Of a stretch of 64,000 bases of DNA, positions 9,438 to 18,274 are shown piece after piece. The position numbers and the translations under genes were made by a program. This stretch comes from Bin87 sp965221295. GTDB lineage: Bacteria; Chloroflexota; Dehalococcoidia; Lucifugimonadales; UBA3495. The stretch's first letter is position 1. Each line of letters opens with the position of its first letter. The stretch covers positions 2,356,001 through 2,420,000 of the forward strand of contig OZ244879.1 of NCBI GenBank assembly GCA_965221295.1, given 5' to 3'. The notes below the pieces were generated by a model. The model worked only from the letters and a program-made list of their open reading frames with translations. It ran no database searches and was not told the origin of the DNA.

Positions 9438-10883
9438 ATGTGCGCTATGGTAAAGACTCGCAACGGCCTGACCGTCACCACGGCGTCGCCAGTAGCCGCC
9501 GACCTGTACCAGGAGGGCCTGGACCTGGTGTTGTCGCAGAACTACGGCGCCGAAGATAAGCTACGGGCGGCGATAGACGCCGACGACGGTTTCGCCATGG
9601 CCAACGTAGCCCTGGCGTACGTCCTCCACCTGCAGATGAACGTACCCGCGGCGCGAGCCACCGCCGAACGGGGCGTGGAACTGTCCGCCGGCATCTCGCA
9701 GGAAGAGCGACAATCGGCCCAGATCATGCGCTGCTTCACCAACGGCAAGGGGACTGAAGCCATCGGACTGATCCACGAGCATCTTGAGGACTTCCCCACT
9801 GACACGCTGGCGATGCGGGTGGCCCAACGCCTATACATGCTCGGTTGTTTCGGCTCTGGGGTGCCGGATTTTCCCAATCACCTGATGGCGCTGATGCGTA
9901 AGGTAGCGCCGGCCAACGGCAATGACTGGGCGTTCCTGGGGCAATACGCCTTCGCCCACCACGAAACCAACCAACCCGACAAGGCCATGGATCTGGCGCT
10001 GCGTTCTTTGGACGGCAATCCACAGAATGCGGTGGCCAGCCACTCGGTCACGCATTCCTACTTCGAGCAGGGCGACGCCGCCAACGGCGGAACGTGGCTG
10101 GCGAATTGGCTGGACGGGTTCGACCGTCGGGCGGCGTATAACGTGCACCTTTCCTGGCATTTGGCCCTCTTCGAACTGGCGCAGGGACGGTATGGCCAGG
10201 CTTTGGATCTGTACGAAACCCACATCAGGCCCGGGGTGCAGGCCCGCAATCTGGCCAACCTGGCGGACGCGGCGTCGTTGATGTGGCGTTTGCAGATCTA
10301 TTCTGGCGAGGCGCCCGGCAAACCCTGGAACGAGGTTAGGGACATGGCGCTGCCGGCCGCCGACGGGCCCGGGGCAGCCTTTCGCGATTGTCACGCCGCG
10401 CTGGCATTCGCTGGAGCCGGCGACGCCGAAGCGACCCAGCGGCTGGTGGACCGTCTCACGTCGCAGGGCGAAAAGGGAGATGACTTGTCCCGTGAAATGA
10501 CCCTTCCCATCGCCCTAGGCGCCGCGGCCTTCGCCGCCGGAGACTACGATCAGGCCGCAGACCTTATGGGACCAACGTATCCGGTGATGGCGCGGATTGG
10601 CGGCAGCCACGCCCAACGCGAGGTTTTTGAGGACACGCTGCTGGAAACCTACATTCGCGCCGGTCGCTACGATGACGCCAAAGCGATGCTGGACGAACGG
10701 TTGTCCCGTCGTTCGTCGGTTCGGGACACCTACTGGATGGGCCGGCTGGAAGCGGAGGCAGTGCAGGGAGACGCCCGGGCGTCGCGGGCGCTGTTGGTTC
10801 AAGCGCGGGCGGCATGGGCTCCCACGGCTGATGAAGGCGCCGCGGAGTTGCAGCGCCTCGCAACCACTTTGGATTGCGGCTGA
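9438..10883 (+). CDS. Tetratricopeptide repeat protein, TTC38-like
   Basis: 481 residues, with AGGAGAGG before ATG 9438 (ATG 9447 is an alternative). The sequence is almost entirely helical repeats and includes the stretches QRLYMLGCFGSGVPDFP, FLGQYAFAHHETNQPDKAM and VASHSVTHSYFEQGDAANGG, which resemble the family of eukaryotic TTC38 and its bacterial homologues. The conserved His-rich repeat faces suggest a defined pocket, but no activity is established. No signal peptide. It converges on the exonuclease gene with only 2 bp between the stops. Confidence 0.85.
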   Translation: MCAMVKTRNGLTVTTASPVAADLYQEGLDLVLSQNYGAEDKLRAAIDADDGFAMANVALAYVLHLQMNVPAARATAERGVELSAGISQEERQSAQIMRCFTNGKGTEAIGLIHEHLEDFPTDTLAMRVAQRLYMLGCFGSGVPDFPNHLMALMRKVAPANGNDWAFLGQYAFAHHETNQPDKAMDLALRSLDGNPQNAVASHSVTHSYFEQGDAANGGTWLANWLDGFDRRAAYNVHLSWHLALFELAQGRYGQALDLYETHIRPGVQARNLANLADAASLMWRLQIYSGEAPGKPWNEVRDMALPAADGPGAAFRDCHAALAFAGAGDAEATQRLVDRLTSQGEKGDDLSREMTLPIALGAAAFAAGDYDQAADLMGPTYPVMARIGGSHAQREVFEDTLLETYIRAGRYDDAKAMLDERLSRRSSVRDTYWMGRLEAEAVQGDARASRALLVQARAAWAPTADEGAAELQRLATTLDCG

Positions 10884-10885
10884 AA

Positions 10886-11764
10886 TTACTGAGGATCCGG
10901 CAGGCGGTTCAGCAAGGATTCCAATCCCAACGTCTGGCAGATTTCGGTAAAATCGGGAAGACGGACGCCGGTCCAACGCAGTTGGTCCGGGTCCGTCTGT
11001 GGCAGTGGAACGTCCAGGCGCAGGGTCGCCAGTTCGCGGTACAGCATGGCGTCATCCAGCCGTTCTGCCAGAACGGCGGCCAATGCCGCAGCTCCCCTAA
11101 CCTTGATGTCCCACTCGACAGCGTCCCGCGGGATGTTTTCCAACCGACCGTAGCGGCTGAGGGCGGCGGCGGCGGCCCGGGCTCCCCACCGGGGTATGCC
11201 GGGGATACCATCGGCCGAATCACCCACCAGCGCCAAGTAATCAGGAATTGAGCTGGGAGACACGCCGAACTTTTCGACCACGCCAGCTTCATCCATCACG
11301 TCTCCCTTACGGCGATCCATGGCCACGACCCGTTGGCCAGACACCACTTGGGTCAGGTCCTTGTCTGGGGAGCAAATCAACACTTGGTCAAGTTGGTCTG
11401 ATTGGGCGAATCGCGCGGCCGCGGTGGCCAGGGCATCATCCGCCTCGAATTCCACCATTGGCCAAACGACCAAGCCCAACGCGGCGGTGACGCGCTCGGC
11501 GAGGGGGAACTGGGCGAGGAGGGCGGGTTCGACGCCATCCCCTGTCTTGTAGCCGTCAAACAGGTCGTTTCGGAACGAACGGATGACGGAATCAAACGCC
11601 ACGCCCAAATGGGTGACTTCGGGTTGATTAAGAAGCGAGATGAGCGATTGGGCCAACCCGTGCGTCGCCTTGACATCAGCTCCATTGGGGGCGTGCCGGG
11701 CTGGTCGTGGCGAGTAGTGAGCGCGAAACAGCTCGTAGGTACCGTCGATCAAGTGAATCTTCAT
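10886..11764 (-). CDS. 5'-3' exonuclease (PolA N-terminal / flap nuclease type)
   Basis: 292 residues from MKIHLIDGTYELFRAHY. The metal-binding acidic clusters of the 5' nuclease superfamily are present: LIDG near the start, EFEADDALA, ICSPDKDLTQ and LVGDSADGIPGIP, followed by the helix-hairpin-helix-like GARAAAAALSRYG. It is a stand-alone nuclease domain without a polymerase domain, probably acting on flaps or RNA primers. An extension of 25 codons upstream is open but unlikely. Its relation to the genome's polA cannot be judged here. Confidence 0.85.
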   Translation of the reverse strand: MKIHLIDGTYELFRAHYSPRPARHAPNGADVKATHGLAQSLISLLNQPEVTHLGVAFDSVIRSFRNDLFDGYKTGDGVEPALLAQFPLAERVTAALGLVVWPMVEFEADDALATAAARFAQSDQLDQVLICSPDKDLTQVVSGQRVVAMDRRKGDVMDEAGVVEKFGVSPSSIPDYLALVGDSADGIPGIPRWGARAAAAALSRYGRLENIPRDAVEWDIKVRGAAALAAVLAERLDDAMLYRELATLRLDVPLPQTDPDQLRWTGVRLPDFTEICQTLGLESLLNRLPDPQ

Positions 11765-12047
11765 TCGCTCTGGAAACCTCTCTGCGCCCGTTGCCAATGA
11801 ACGGTTCGGCGGCAATCGCGGCCGCGCAGCGTTCGCCAAGCTAATCGCAAGTGAGGCGCGTTTTGGGCCAAAGCCTCGCGGTTGGGTTAGGATCGAAATC
11901 AGCGCTTATTGCGAAGGATTGACCGGGCGAGCGGGGGCCCAAGCTGGCCGCCTTGTTTCAGCGTTCCGGCGTTGAAATAGGACGTTGGGGGCAGATCCCA
12001 AATATCCGCGAAGTGGCGCTGGATCCGGTAGTCCAACGATGCAGATT

Positions 12048-13625
12048 TCAGTCCAGGTAACGGGATCCGGGGAGGGTGAGAAATTCGACGAAGGATTCGG
12101 ACAGAACGATCTCGTCGAGCAGCTCCACCGCTTTGTCCAATGCGCCCGGATTGTCCTGCCCGCGCAGTTCCACCAAAGCTGCGGCCTCTTCCGCGCGTAC
12201 TTGGCGATAGAGTTGGGCGGTAATGGGACGGCCGTCATCCAGGGAAGCCCCATGCTTGAGCCATTGCCACAACTGCGAACGGGAAATTTCGGCAGTGGCG
12301 GCGTCTTCCATGAGTCCGTAGATCGCTACTGCGCCGTTGCCCCGGGTCCATGCGTCAACGTATTGCAGGGCCACGCTGACGTTGTTGCGCAACCCAGCCT
12401 CGGTGATACTGCCTTCGGGAACCGCCAGCAGGTCGTCGGGCGCGATGCGGACTTCTGGGATTACCGACAGTTGGTTGTCGGTGGAAAAGGACGACTGAAA
12501 AACATCGAGGACCGGCGGAACCAGCCCAGGGTGGGCAACCCACGCGCCGTCGAAGCCCTGGTCAGCTTCACGTTGTTTGTCAGAGCGAACTTGTGCGAAC
12601 GCGGCTTCGTTGGCGGCTTCGTCATCTCGGCGCGGGATGAAGGCGGACATTCCCCCCAAGGCATGGGCGCCTCTGCGGTGGCAGGTATTCACCAGCAGTT
12701 GGGCTGCGGATGTCAGGAAATGGGTCGCCATGGTGACCTGAGCCCGATCTGGGAACACCATGTCTGGCCGGTTGTTGAACACCTTGATGACGCTGAAAAT
12801 ATAGTCCCAGCGCCCCAGGTTCAAGCCCGCTGGCCGCTCACGGAATTCGTAGAGGATCTCCTCCATCTCAAACGCGGCCAAAATATGCTCGATCAAAACG
12901 GTAGGGCTGATGACGCCGCGGGGGAGATCCAGTCTATCCTCGGAGTAATTGAAGACGTCGTTCCAGAAACGCGCTTCCAGGTACGATTGGAGCTTGGGCA
13001 GGTAGTAATACGGGCCGGTGCCGTGGCTCTGTTGAGAAATCCTGTTGTGGTAGATGGTCAGCCCAAAATCAAAGAGGCTGCCGGCTACGGGTTCCCCATC
13101 GACGAGCACATGGCGTTCCATGAGGTGCAAACCGCGCGGACGGACGCAAAGGGTGGCCGTTTGGTCATTCAATTGATAACGGCGGCCGTCAGCGGATTCG
13201 TCGCTGATGGTGCGTCGGTACGCGTCCCTCACGTTGAGCAGGCCGTCCAACGTGGGGAGCCAAGCCGGCGAGTGGGCGTCTTCGAAGTCGGTCATGTAAA
13301 CTTGGGCGCCGCAGTTGAGCGCGTTGATCACCATACGTCGATTCGATGAGGGACCGGTGATTTCTACGCGTCGATTGGTGAGGTCTGCGGGGGATGGCTG
13401 CACGCGCCAGTCCGACTCACGCACTGCGCGAGTTTCAGCAAGAAAGTCCGGGGTGGCGCCACTGTCGATTTCCGCTTGCCGGCGCTGGCGCGCATCCATC
13501 AATCGCCGGCGGGAATTTTCGAAATTCCTGTGGAGTTCGGCTACGAATCCTAGGGCGTCCTCGGTGAGCGCTTCCGTGTATTCTGAAGGCACCGGGCCAA
13601 GAATCTGAATGTTGCTATCTGCCAT
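12048..13625 (-). CDS. aceB: Malate synthase A
   Basis: 525 residues, close to the 530-residue isoform A. It condenses glyoxylate with acetyl-CoA to malate. Signature elements are TDFEDAHSPAW, the RERPAGLNLGRWDYIF motif with its active-site region, and VAHPGLVP. I start at MADSNIQI; six further codons are open upstream. It is the last gene of a minus-strand run that starts with a PEP-carboxykinase-like gene, consistent with use of C2 compounds. Isocitrate lyase is not in the window, so glyoxylate may come from elsewhere or from another locus. Confidence 0.93.
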   Translation of the reverse strand: MADSNIQILGPVPSEYTEALTEDALGFVAELHRNFENSRRRLMDARQRRQAEIDSGATPDFLAETRAVRESDWRVQPSPADLTNRRVEITGPSSNRRMVINALNCGAQVYMTDFEDAHSPAWLPTLDGLLNVRDAYRRTISDESADGRRYQLNDQTATLCVRPRGLHLMERHVLVDGEPVAGSLFDFGLTIYHNRISQQSHGTGPYYYLPKLQSYLEARFWNDVFNYSEDRLDLPRGVISPTVLIEHILAAFEMEEILYEFRERPAGLNLGRWDYIFSVIKVFNNRPDMVFPDRAQVTMATHFLTSAAQLLVNTCHRRGAHALGGMSAFIPRRDDEAANEAAFAQVRSDKQREADQGFDGAWVAHPGLVPPVLDVFQSSFSTDNQLSVIPEVRIAPDDLLAVPEGSITEAGLRNNVSVALQYVDAWTRGNGAVAIYGLMEDAATAEISRSQLWQWLKHGASLDDGRPITAQLYRQVRAEEAAALVELRGQDNPGALDKAVELLDEIVLSESFVEFLTLPGSRYLD

Positions 13626-13663
13626 GATTTTCCGTCCCGACACGATGGGGTGTGTTGTTGGCG

Positions 13664-14224
13664 TTATTCGGCGGCAGGGTCAACGGGGTCAGGGTCGGTG
13701 GCCGCGGCCATAGGATACCGACCATCGCCGTGATGGTGGAACGCCAAACGGATGAGCAATTCTCGGTGGTTGCGCTGTACCGTCGCTTCTTCAGCCTTGG
13801 TTTCCAATTTGTCCGCCAGCACGTCAACCTTGGCCTCGAGAGAGGTAAGCCGCTGATCCAATCGAACGACCGCGTCCCTTAGGACATTGACAGACGCCAC
13901 CACCGTTGCGATGTCGGCCTTCCATTCCTGGCGGAATGCTTCCAAAACAGCCTTCCATTCCTGGCGGGATGCGTCCAAATCAGCCTTCCATTCCTGGCGA
14001 TGCGATTCTGATTCGCCTCTCCACTGCTGCAGATTGGCCTCGGACTCGGTTCGCCACTCTTGGCGGAACGCTTCCAGGTCAGCTTTCCACTCCTGGCGGA
14101 ACACTTCCAGGTCAGCTTTCCATTCCCTTCGGTTTGCTCGCCCATCTGCGCGGAGGTACAGCACCGCGCCTACGATGGTGACCACGAACACCACCAGAGC
14201 GATAATGAATTCAATCTGTCCCAT
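13664..14224 (-). CDS. Membrane-anchored coiled-coil protein with 11-residue repeats
   Basis: 186 residues with an N-terminal membrane segment (IEFIIALVVFVVTIVGAVLY) followed by about eight tandem 11-residue units of the type EWKADLEAFRQ, seen as 33-bp DNA repeats. A second coiled-coil stretch (VVRLDQRLTSLEAKVDVLADKLE) precedes a short tail. Eleven-residue periodicity is that of a hendecad, nearly straight coiled coil. The gene sits 8 bp after the PEPCK-like gene and 38 bp before aceB. No enzymatic domain is visible; a scaffold or spacer role is a guess. Confidence 0.8.
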   Translation of the reverse strand: MGQIEFIIALVVFVVTIVGAVLYLRADGRANRREWKADLEVFRQEWKADLEAFRQEWRTESEANLQQWRGESESHRQEWKADLDASRQEWKAVLEAFRQEWKADIATVVASVNVLRDAVVRLDQRLTSLEAKVDVLADKLETKAEEATVQRNHRELLIRLAFHHHGDGRYPMAAATDPDPVDPAAE

Positions 14225-14232
14225 GGCGGACG

Positions 14233-16551
14233 CTACTCTGGCTTTAGCCCCAACTCAGTCAGGCGTTTTTGGGCTGCGTCAGCCAGGCGCAAGCCTGACC
14301 GCACCGCGTTGAGATACTTCCGTTGCAATTCGTTGAGTTGGTACGCGACCGGCCGCATACCCTCGGAGCGGCGGCTTGCCGCGTCTTCCAACGTTTCATA
14401 GGCCTGATCCAGGCACCAGTAGAATGACAACAACCAAGCCAATTCCCGTTCGTTGGCCGGCGATGGCACGTCAGAAATGTCAAGGACGGTATTGACCACC
14501 CGGGTGTAACGCAGAATGCCGGCCTTGTCTTGTTGGTCCCGCCCGTAGTATCGACGGCGCATCAATTCCAAAACACGGTTGGTGTAGTCCTGCGCGCCGT
14601 AGATGTTGACTGGCAGCCAATCTTCACGCAGATCAACCACCTCGGCGCCGTTGGCGTCAACCACCGCGACCGCCACTTCGGACCTCAGAACAGCGTCGTA
14701 TTCGAACTTGACGGCGTTGCGGAGCAGGGCTTCCTGCAACAACATGGTCAACTCGCGGGGGATCTTGCGGTAACGAGGGCCGGCGGCTTCATCATTGGTA
14801 TCGGCTCCGACTCCTCCAGTGTTGAAGGCGTAGTATTCCAGGGGCATTCCACCCCAGGACAACTGCTGCAGCACGTGGTAGAGCGAGTTGGCGTTTTCGT
14901 CCTCCAAACCAATGATGAACGGGTCGGAGAAGTATTCCACGTAGGGGCGTCCGATGGCGCCAATGGCGGCGCCCATCTGGACCGCTTCGCCGTACATCAG
15001 CACACGGATATACTGTTCGAGGCTGAGTCGACGCAGGGGTGGTATGACGGTGTTTTGCCGCATTACCTCCTGCCAGAAAACCCGGTTGGTGTTCTCCATG
15101 GGCACGTGGACGGAATCCGAAAGCCGGCCGTTGGTGATCTTCGCGATGAGCCCTTCAGCGCCTTTTCGACGCAATAGGCCGCGTCGCGACAGGATCATGC
15201 GCATGTTGCGGACTGGGTTCTCCAGGTAGTTGGGTTCCTGGCTGTCCGCTTTAACCGGAACGTTTTCCAGGGTTTCGTCCGCAGTCACAACGCCCGGGGC
15301 GCCGCGCAGAACGTCGTAGGTGATCGGGTCGTCCTCACGAGTCAAGCCAAAGGGCACCGCGTAGAAGTTGTTCTCGGTGCCATCGATGGCGTGGGAGATC
15401 AAGGCGTTGTTGCCATCCAGCAGGCTGGGGATTGGATCGGCCAAGGGCTGCAACAGCACAATGTCGTCGTTCATGGGATAGATCCCTTCATCGGGATCGT
15501 GGGGAAGATTCAGGATGCCGGCGAGTTCGCTATTGGCCAGCTCGACCATGATGGTCAAAGTGCTCTTGCCATGCAACGACGGGCCCACTGTAACCAGAGC
15601 GGTGTTGGTGATTTCGCCATCCAACGCGCGGGCGCGCGCCATGCTCAAGGCGGCCTGCACTGCCAAGCCATTGTTCTGCTTGACCTGGTGCATGGCGATG
15701 GAGAGCGGGCCCATCTTATGCTCTCCCACATAGTCGAACCCGAAGTGCAACGAAAGCCCACGGGTCGGCGCCTTGAAAACCAGTTGGGTCATGCCGGCGT
15801 CGCGTAACTCAGCCTTCAAGTCGTCGTCCAATCCCAAATCGTCCAACCAATGAGGAACGGAGACTTCGAGAATGTCGGGGGGGTCCTGCCATTGGTCCGC
15901 TGGCAGATCGAAAGTCAACCGGCGCCACATGTACGGGGCCTGCATGTACCTGGTGCCGAAGAGAAGCTGTCGAGCGTGAAAGGATCGGTCCGGGGCGTCG
16001 CAAATTTGCCGATCAGTTTGCACGATGCCATCGCCGCTACCGAAGCAGGCTTCCATCTTTTCGCAAACCTTGGTGAACACCGGCGTGAACAGCCGCTGGT
16101 TGGTTTCGGAAAACGCCAAGGCGTCCCGGTTGCGGGTGAACCCTTCCACGAAATACTGCGTGAGGTCGGGGCGGCGTACAACGCCCAATTGGCTAAAAAA
16201 CGCCAACCCGCCGTTGTCCAGCCGAAACACAGTTTCCGGCCAAACCCTGCTGGAGGCGCGGCCGACGGCGTTCGCCTCTCTGGCTTCGGCCTCGAGTTCC
16301 TGCGCTTCGGCCAACAATTCCGATTGACGCTCGACGGACAAATCCTGGAAAATGGGCATACTACTTACGATCCACTCTTCCGAGGGATTGTACAGGGCAC
16401 TGTCCGTACGCTGGCCCCGTTTGGCTATCTCGCAAAGGCGCGCAAGAACCGCTTCAAACTCGGGAACGATATCGGGACCCGCCAGCAGCGAGGCATTCTC
16501 GGGCCGGACGGTAGCGTTGGTGGTCGGGCTGGTCAAGGTGTTTCTCCCCAT
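14233..16551 (-). CDS. Divergent ATP-type phosphoenolpyruvate carboxykinase-like protein
   Basis: 772 residues. The C-terminal half follows the layout of ATP-dependent PEPCK: a P-loop GPSLHGKSTL at about 323-332 in place of GLSGTGKTTLS, then MNDDIVLLQPL (PEPCK IGDDEH), ENNFYAVPFGL (PEPCK NFEGGCYAK), RRLSLEQY (SRLTADQ), and NTGGVGADTND aligned with NTGWNG. The TGRSPKD substrate motif was not found, and the first 300 residues resemble nothing I know. Neighbouring malate synthase fits gluconeogenesis from C4 acids. It could alternatively be a kinase of the PEPCK/HprK fold with another substrate. Confidence 0.6.
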   Translation of the reverse strand: MGRNTLTSPTTNATVRPENASLLAGPDIVPEFEAVLARLCEIAKRGQRTDSALYNPSEEWIVSSMPIFQDLSVERQSELLAEAQELEAEAREANAVGRASSRVWPETVFRLDNGGLAFFSQLGVVRRPDLTQYFVEGFTRNRDALAFSETNQRLFTPVFTKVCEKMEACFGSGDGIVQTDRQICDAPDRSFHARQLLFGTRYMQAPYMWRRLTFDLPADQWQDPPDILEVSVPHWLDDLGLDDDLKAELRDAGMTQLVFKAPTRGLSLHFGFDYVGEHKMGPLSIAMHQVKQNNGLAVQAALSMARARALDGEITNTALVTVGPSLHGKSTLTIMVELANSELAGILNLPHDPDEGIYPMNDDIVLLQPLADPIPSLLDGNNALISHAIDGTENNFYAVPFGLTREDDPITYDVLRGAPGVVTADETLENVPVKADSQEPNYLENPVRNMRMILSRRGLLRRKGAEGLIAKITNGRLSDSVHVPMENTNRVFWQEVMRQNTVIPPLRRLSLEQYIRVLMYGEAVQMGAAIGAIGRPYVEYFSDPFIIGLEDENANSLYHVLQQLSWGGMPLEYYAFNTGGVGADTNDEAAGPRYRKIPRELTMLLQEALLRNAVKFEYDAVLRSEVAVAVVDANGAEVVDLREDWLPVNIYGAQDYTNRVLELMRRRYYGRDQQDKAGILRYTRVVNTVLDISDVPSPANERELAWLLSFYWCLDQAYETLEDAASRRSEGMRPVAYQLNELQRKYLNAVRSGLRLADAAQKRLTELGLKPE

Positions 16552-16711
16552 GCGCAGGGTAATTCAGGGCGAAGCCGAAACTCAAAATGCAACCTGGCGA
16601 AGTTGGGGCCATGGGCGTGGAAATCGCCAACAAAGGTGGATTCCAGGTTGCGGTTTGGTCGGGTCTGGGTCGAATATTCTCGGCGGAAAGGCCGGGTGGC
16701 TATGCTACCCC

Positions 16712-17536
16712 CTAAGCGCCCCCACTGTCAAAAAGCGAATATCCCCGGAACAACTCGCGAGACGCCAATTTGTCATCCAGCGAGCCAAACGCCATCGAGT
16801 AGTATCCTCGGTATCCGGCCGATTCCAGACTGCTGAACATCGCCGGGAAATCGATGTTGCCCTGTCCTGGAACCATGTGAATTTCCACGTCGCCGGTATT
16901 GTCGGCCAATCTGACTTCCCCGATGCGGCTGACGTCCAGCGCCGCGATGAAACCGTCGATGCCTTCTGGAGTTAGATTGGCGTGGTTTACGGTAAACGCC
17001 CATCCAAACCGATGGGAGTTGATGGCGTCAAAGAAATACCGGCATTCCTCGACGTTGTGCCCCAGGTAGTGAACCTCGGCGTCATCTGGTTCCCGATTCA
17101 GGTTTTCAAAGAACAGGTTGACGCCGCTGTTTTCGGCGTAATCAGTGGCGCGGATGAGGCGATCCCTCGCTGCTTCCATGCGCGCTTCGAACGCGGAGCT
17201 GAAGTGCATGCCTCCGTGCACCACGACGCCGTGGGCCGTGATGCGGCGCGCCAAGTCGATGTTGCTTCGCAGGTAGGCATCGACAGCCTCACCGACGTGA
17301 GGCGCGAATTCGGCGACGTTGACTGACGAGGCGGTATGCACGGTCACCGCGATTTCGTGCGTGTCCATCAGGGAACGGGCGGAGCGCAGGCGGTCCTCTG
17401 GCCAATTGTCCACCCGATTCGGCCCGGTGTCCGCTGAGAAGTCCAAGTAATGGAAGCCGCGCTCGGCTGCCACGGCCAACGCCCCTTCCAAACGGGTCGC
17501 GCCAGCGTCATAACCGATACGATCAATGAAGTGCAT
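16712..17536 (-). CDS. Sugar phosphate isomerase/epimerase family TIM-barrel protein
   Basis: 274 residues of the xylose isomerase-like / AP endonuclease 2 fold. Candidate metal ligands are the Glu of FFENLNRE, the His of TVNHANL and the Glu of IGEVRLADN, with VHGGMHFSS and HMVPGQGNIDF as further family-like segments. Substrate unknown; many such genes belong to catabolism of sugars or inositol-like compounds. It lies 9 bp after the alpha/beta hydrolase gene, so the two are cotranscribed. Confidence 0.85.
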   Translation of the reverse strand: MHFIDRIGYDAGATRLEGALAVAAERGFHYLDFSADTGPNRVDNWPEDRLRSARSLMDTHEIAVTVHTASSVNVAEFAPHVGEAVDAYLRSNIDLARRITAHGVVVHGGMHFSSAFEARMEAARDRLIRATDYAENSGVNLFFENLNREPDDAEVHYLGHNVEECRYFFDAINSHRFGWAFTVNHANLTPEGIDGFIAALDVSRIGEVRLADNTGDVEIHMVPGQGNIDFPAMFSSLESAGYRGYYSMAFGSLDDKLASRELFRGYSLFDSGGA

Positions 17537-17545
17537 GAATTCACC

Positions 17546-18256
17546 CTAAGCCGACGCAGTTGTCGGCAATTTATCCGGTATCCACTCCCTGAGCATATCC
17601 ATCAACTCGTCCCGGCACTCGTCGAGGCGATGCTCCGCGCCTTCGAACAGCGCCAGCTCCCGGGGCTCCTTGGCCCAGTCGTGAATCGCCACTGCGCATG
17701 AGAATGGCAACCGGGTGTCCGCCTTGCCGTGGGCCACCAGCAATGGAACTGGGGACAATAGGCCCGCTCCCTGGGCTCCGTAGGTCTGCGGAGACAGCGA
17801 GACAACGCCGGCCACGTGGTCGCTGAATGCGGCGGCGGCGATCACCACGGCGCCCCCGAACGAATGCCCTACGACGACCACCGGACCGTATTCCATAGCC
17901 CTCAGGAAGTTGATGCCGGCCAGCAAGTCAAGCGCGCACTCCTGGATCACATTGGGATGGCGGTAATCCATCCGCATAGAGGTAATCCCCTGTTCCGAGA
18001 ATTCTTGTGACAACTCTGCGTACAAGCCGCTCGCCGGACCACCGAAACCACCCCGGGCTCCGCAAACCCAGATCACCCCACGCCTTGAATCAGGGGCGGC
18101 GTGTAGGATCGCGGGAATATCGCCCCTGGTCGTGCGAATTACCAATCCTTCGCCGGCGTCGCCTTCGTGTGGCGGGCCGACCAGAACCTGTTCGATGCGG
18201 ATCCCCAAACGATTGTCGTCGCCAGAGGATTCTCCATGTGCGGGATGGTTCACCAC
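17546..18256 (-). CDS. Alpha/beta hydrolase (dienelactone hydrolase-like)
   Basis: 236 residues from a GTG start at 18256, 18 bp after the histidine kinase stop. The nucleophile elbow GHSFGG is preceded by VVVV and a fitting strand. The Asp (HGKADTRLP) and His (GAEHRLDECRDEL) of the triad are visible. No signal peptide. The first 40 residues are poorly conserved-looking, so the true start may be further in. Short spacing puts it in the same transcript as the sensory operon upstream and the isomerase downstream. Confidence 0.82.
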   Translation of the reverse strand: MVNHPAHGESSGDDNRLGIRIEQVLVGPPHEGDAGEGLVIRTTRGDIPAILHAAPDSRRGVIWVCGARGGFGGPASGLYAELSQEFSEQGITSMRMDYRHPNVIQECALDLLAGINFLRAMEYGPVVVVGHSFGGAVVIAAAAFSDHVAGVVSLSPQTYGAQGAGLLSPVPLLVAHGKADTRLPFSCAVAIHDWAKEPRELALFEGAEHRLDECRDELMDMLREWIPDKLPTTASA

Positions 18257-18274
18257 AATATATGGCTCCGCGTT

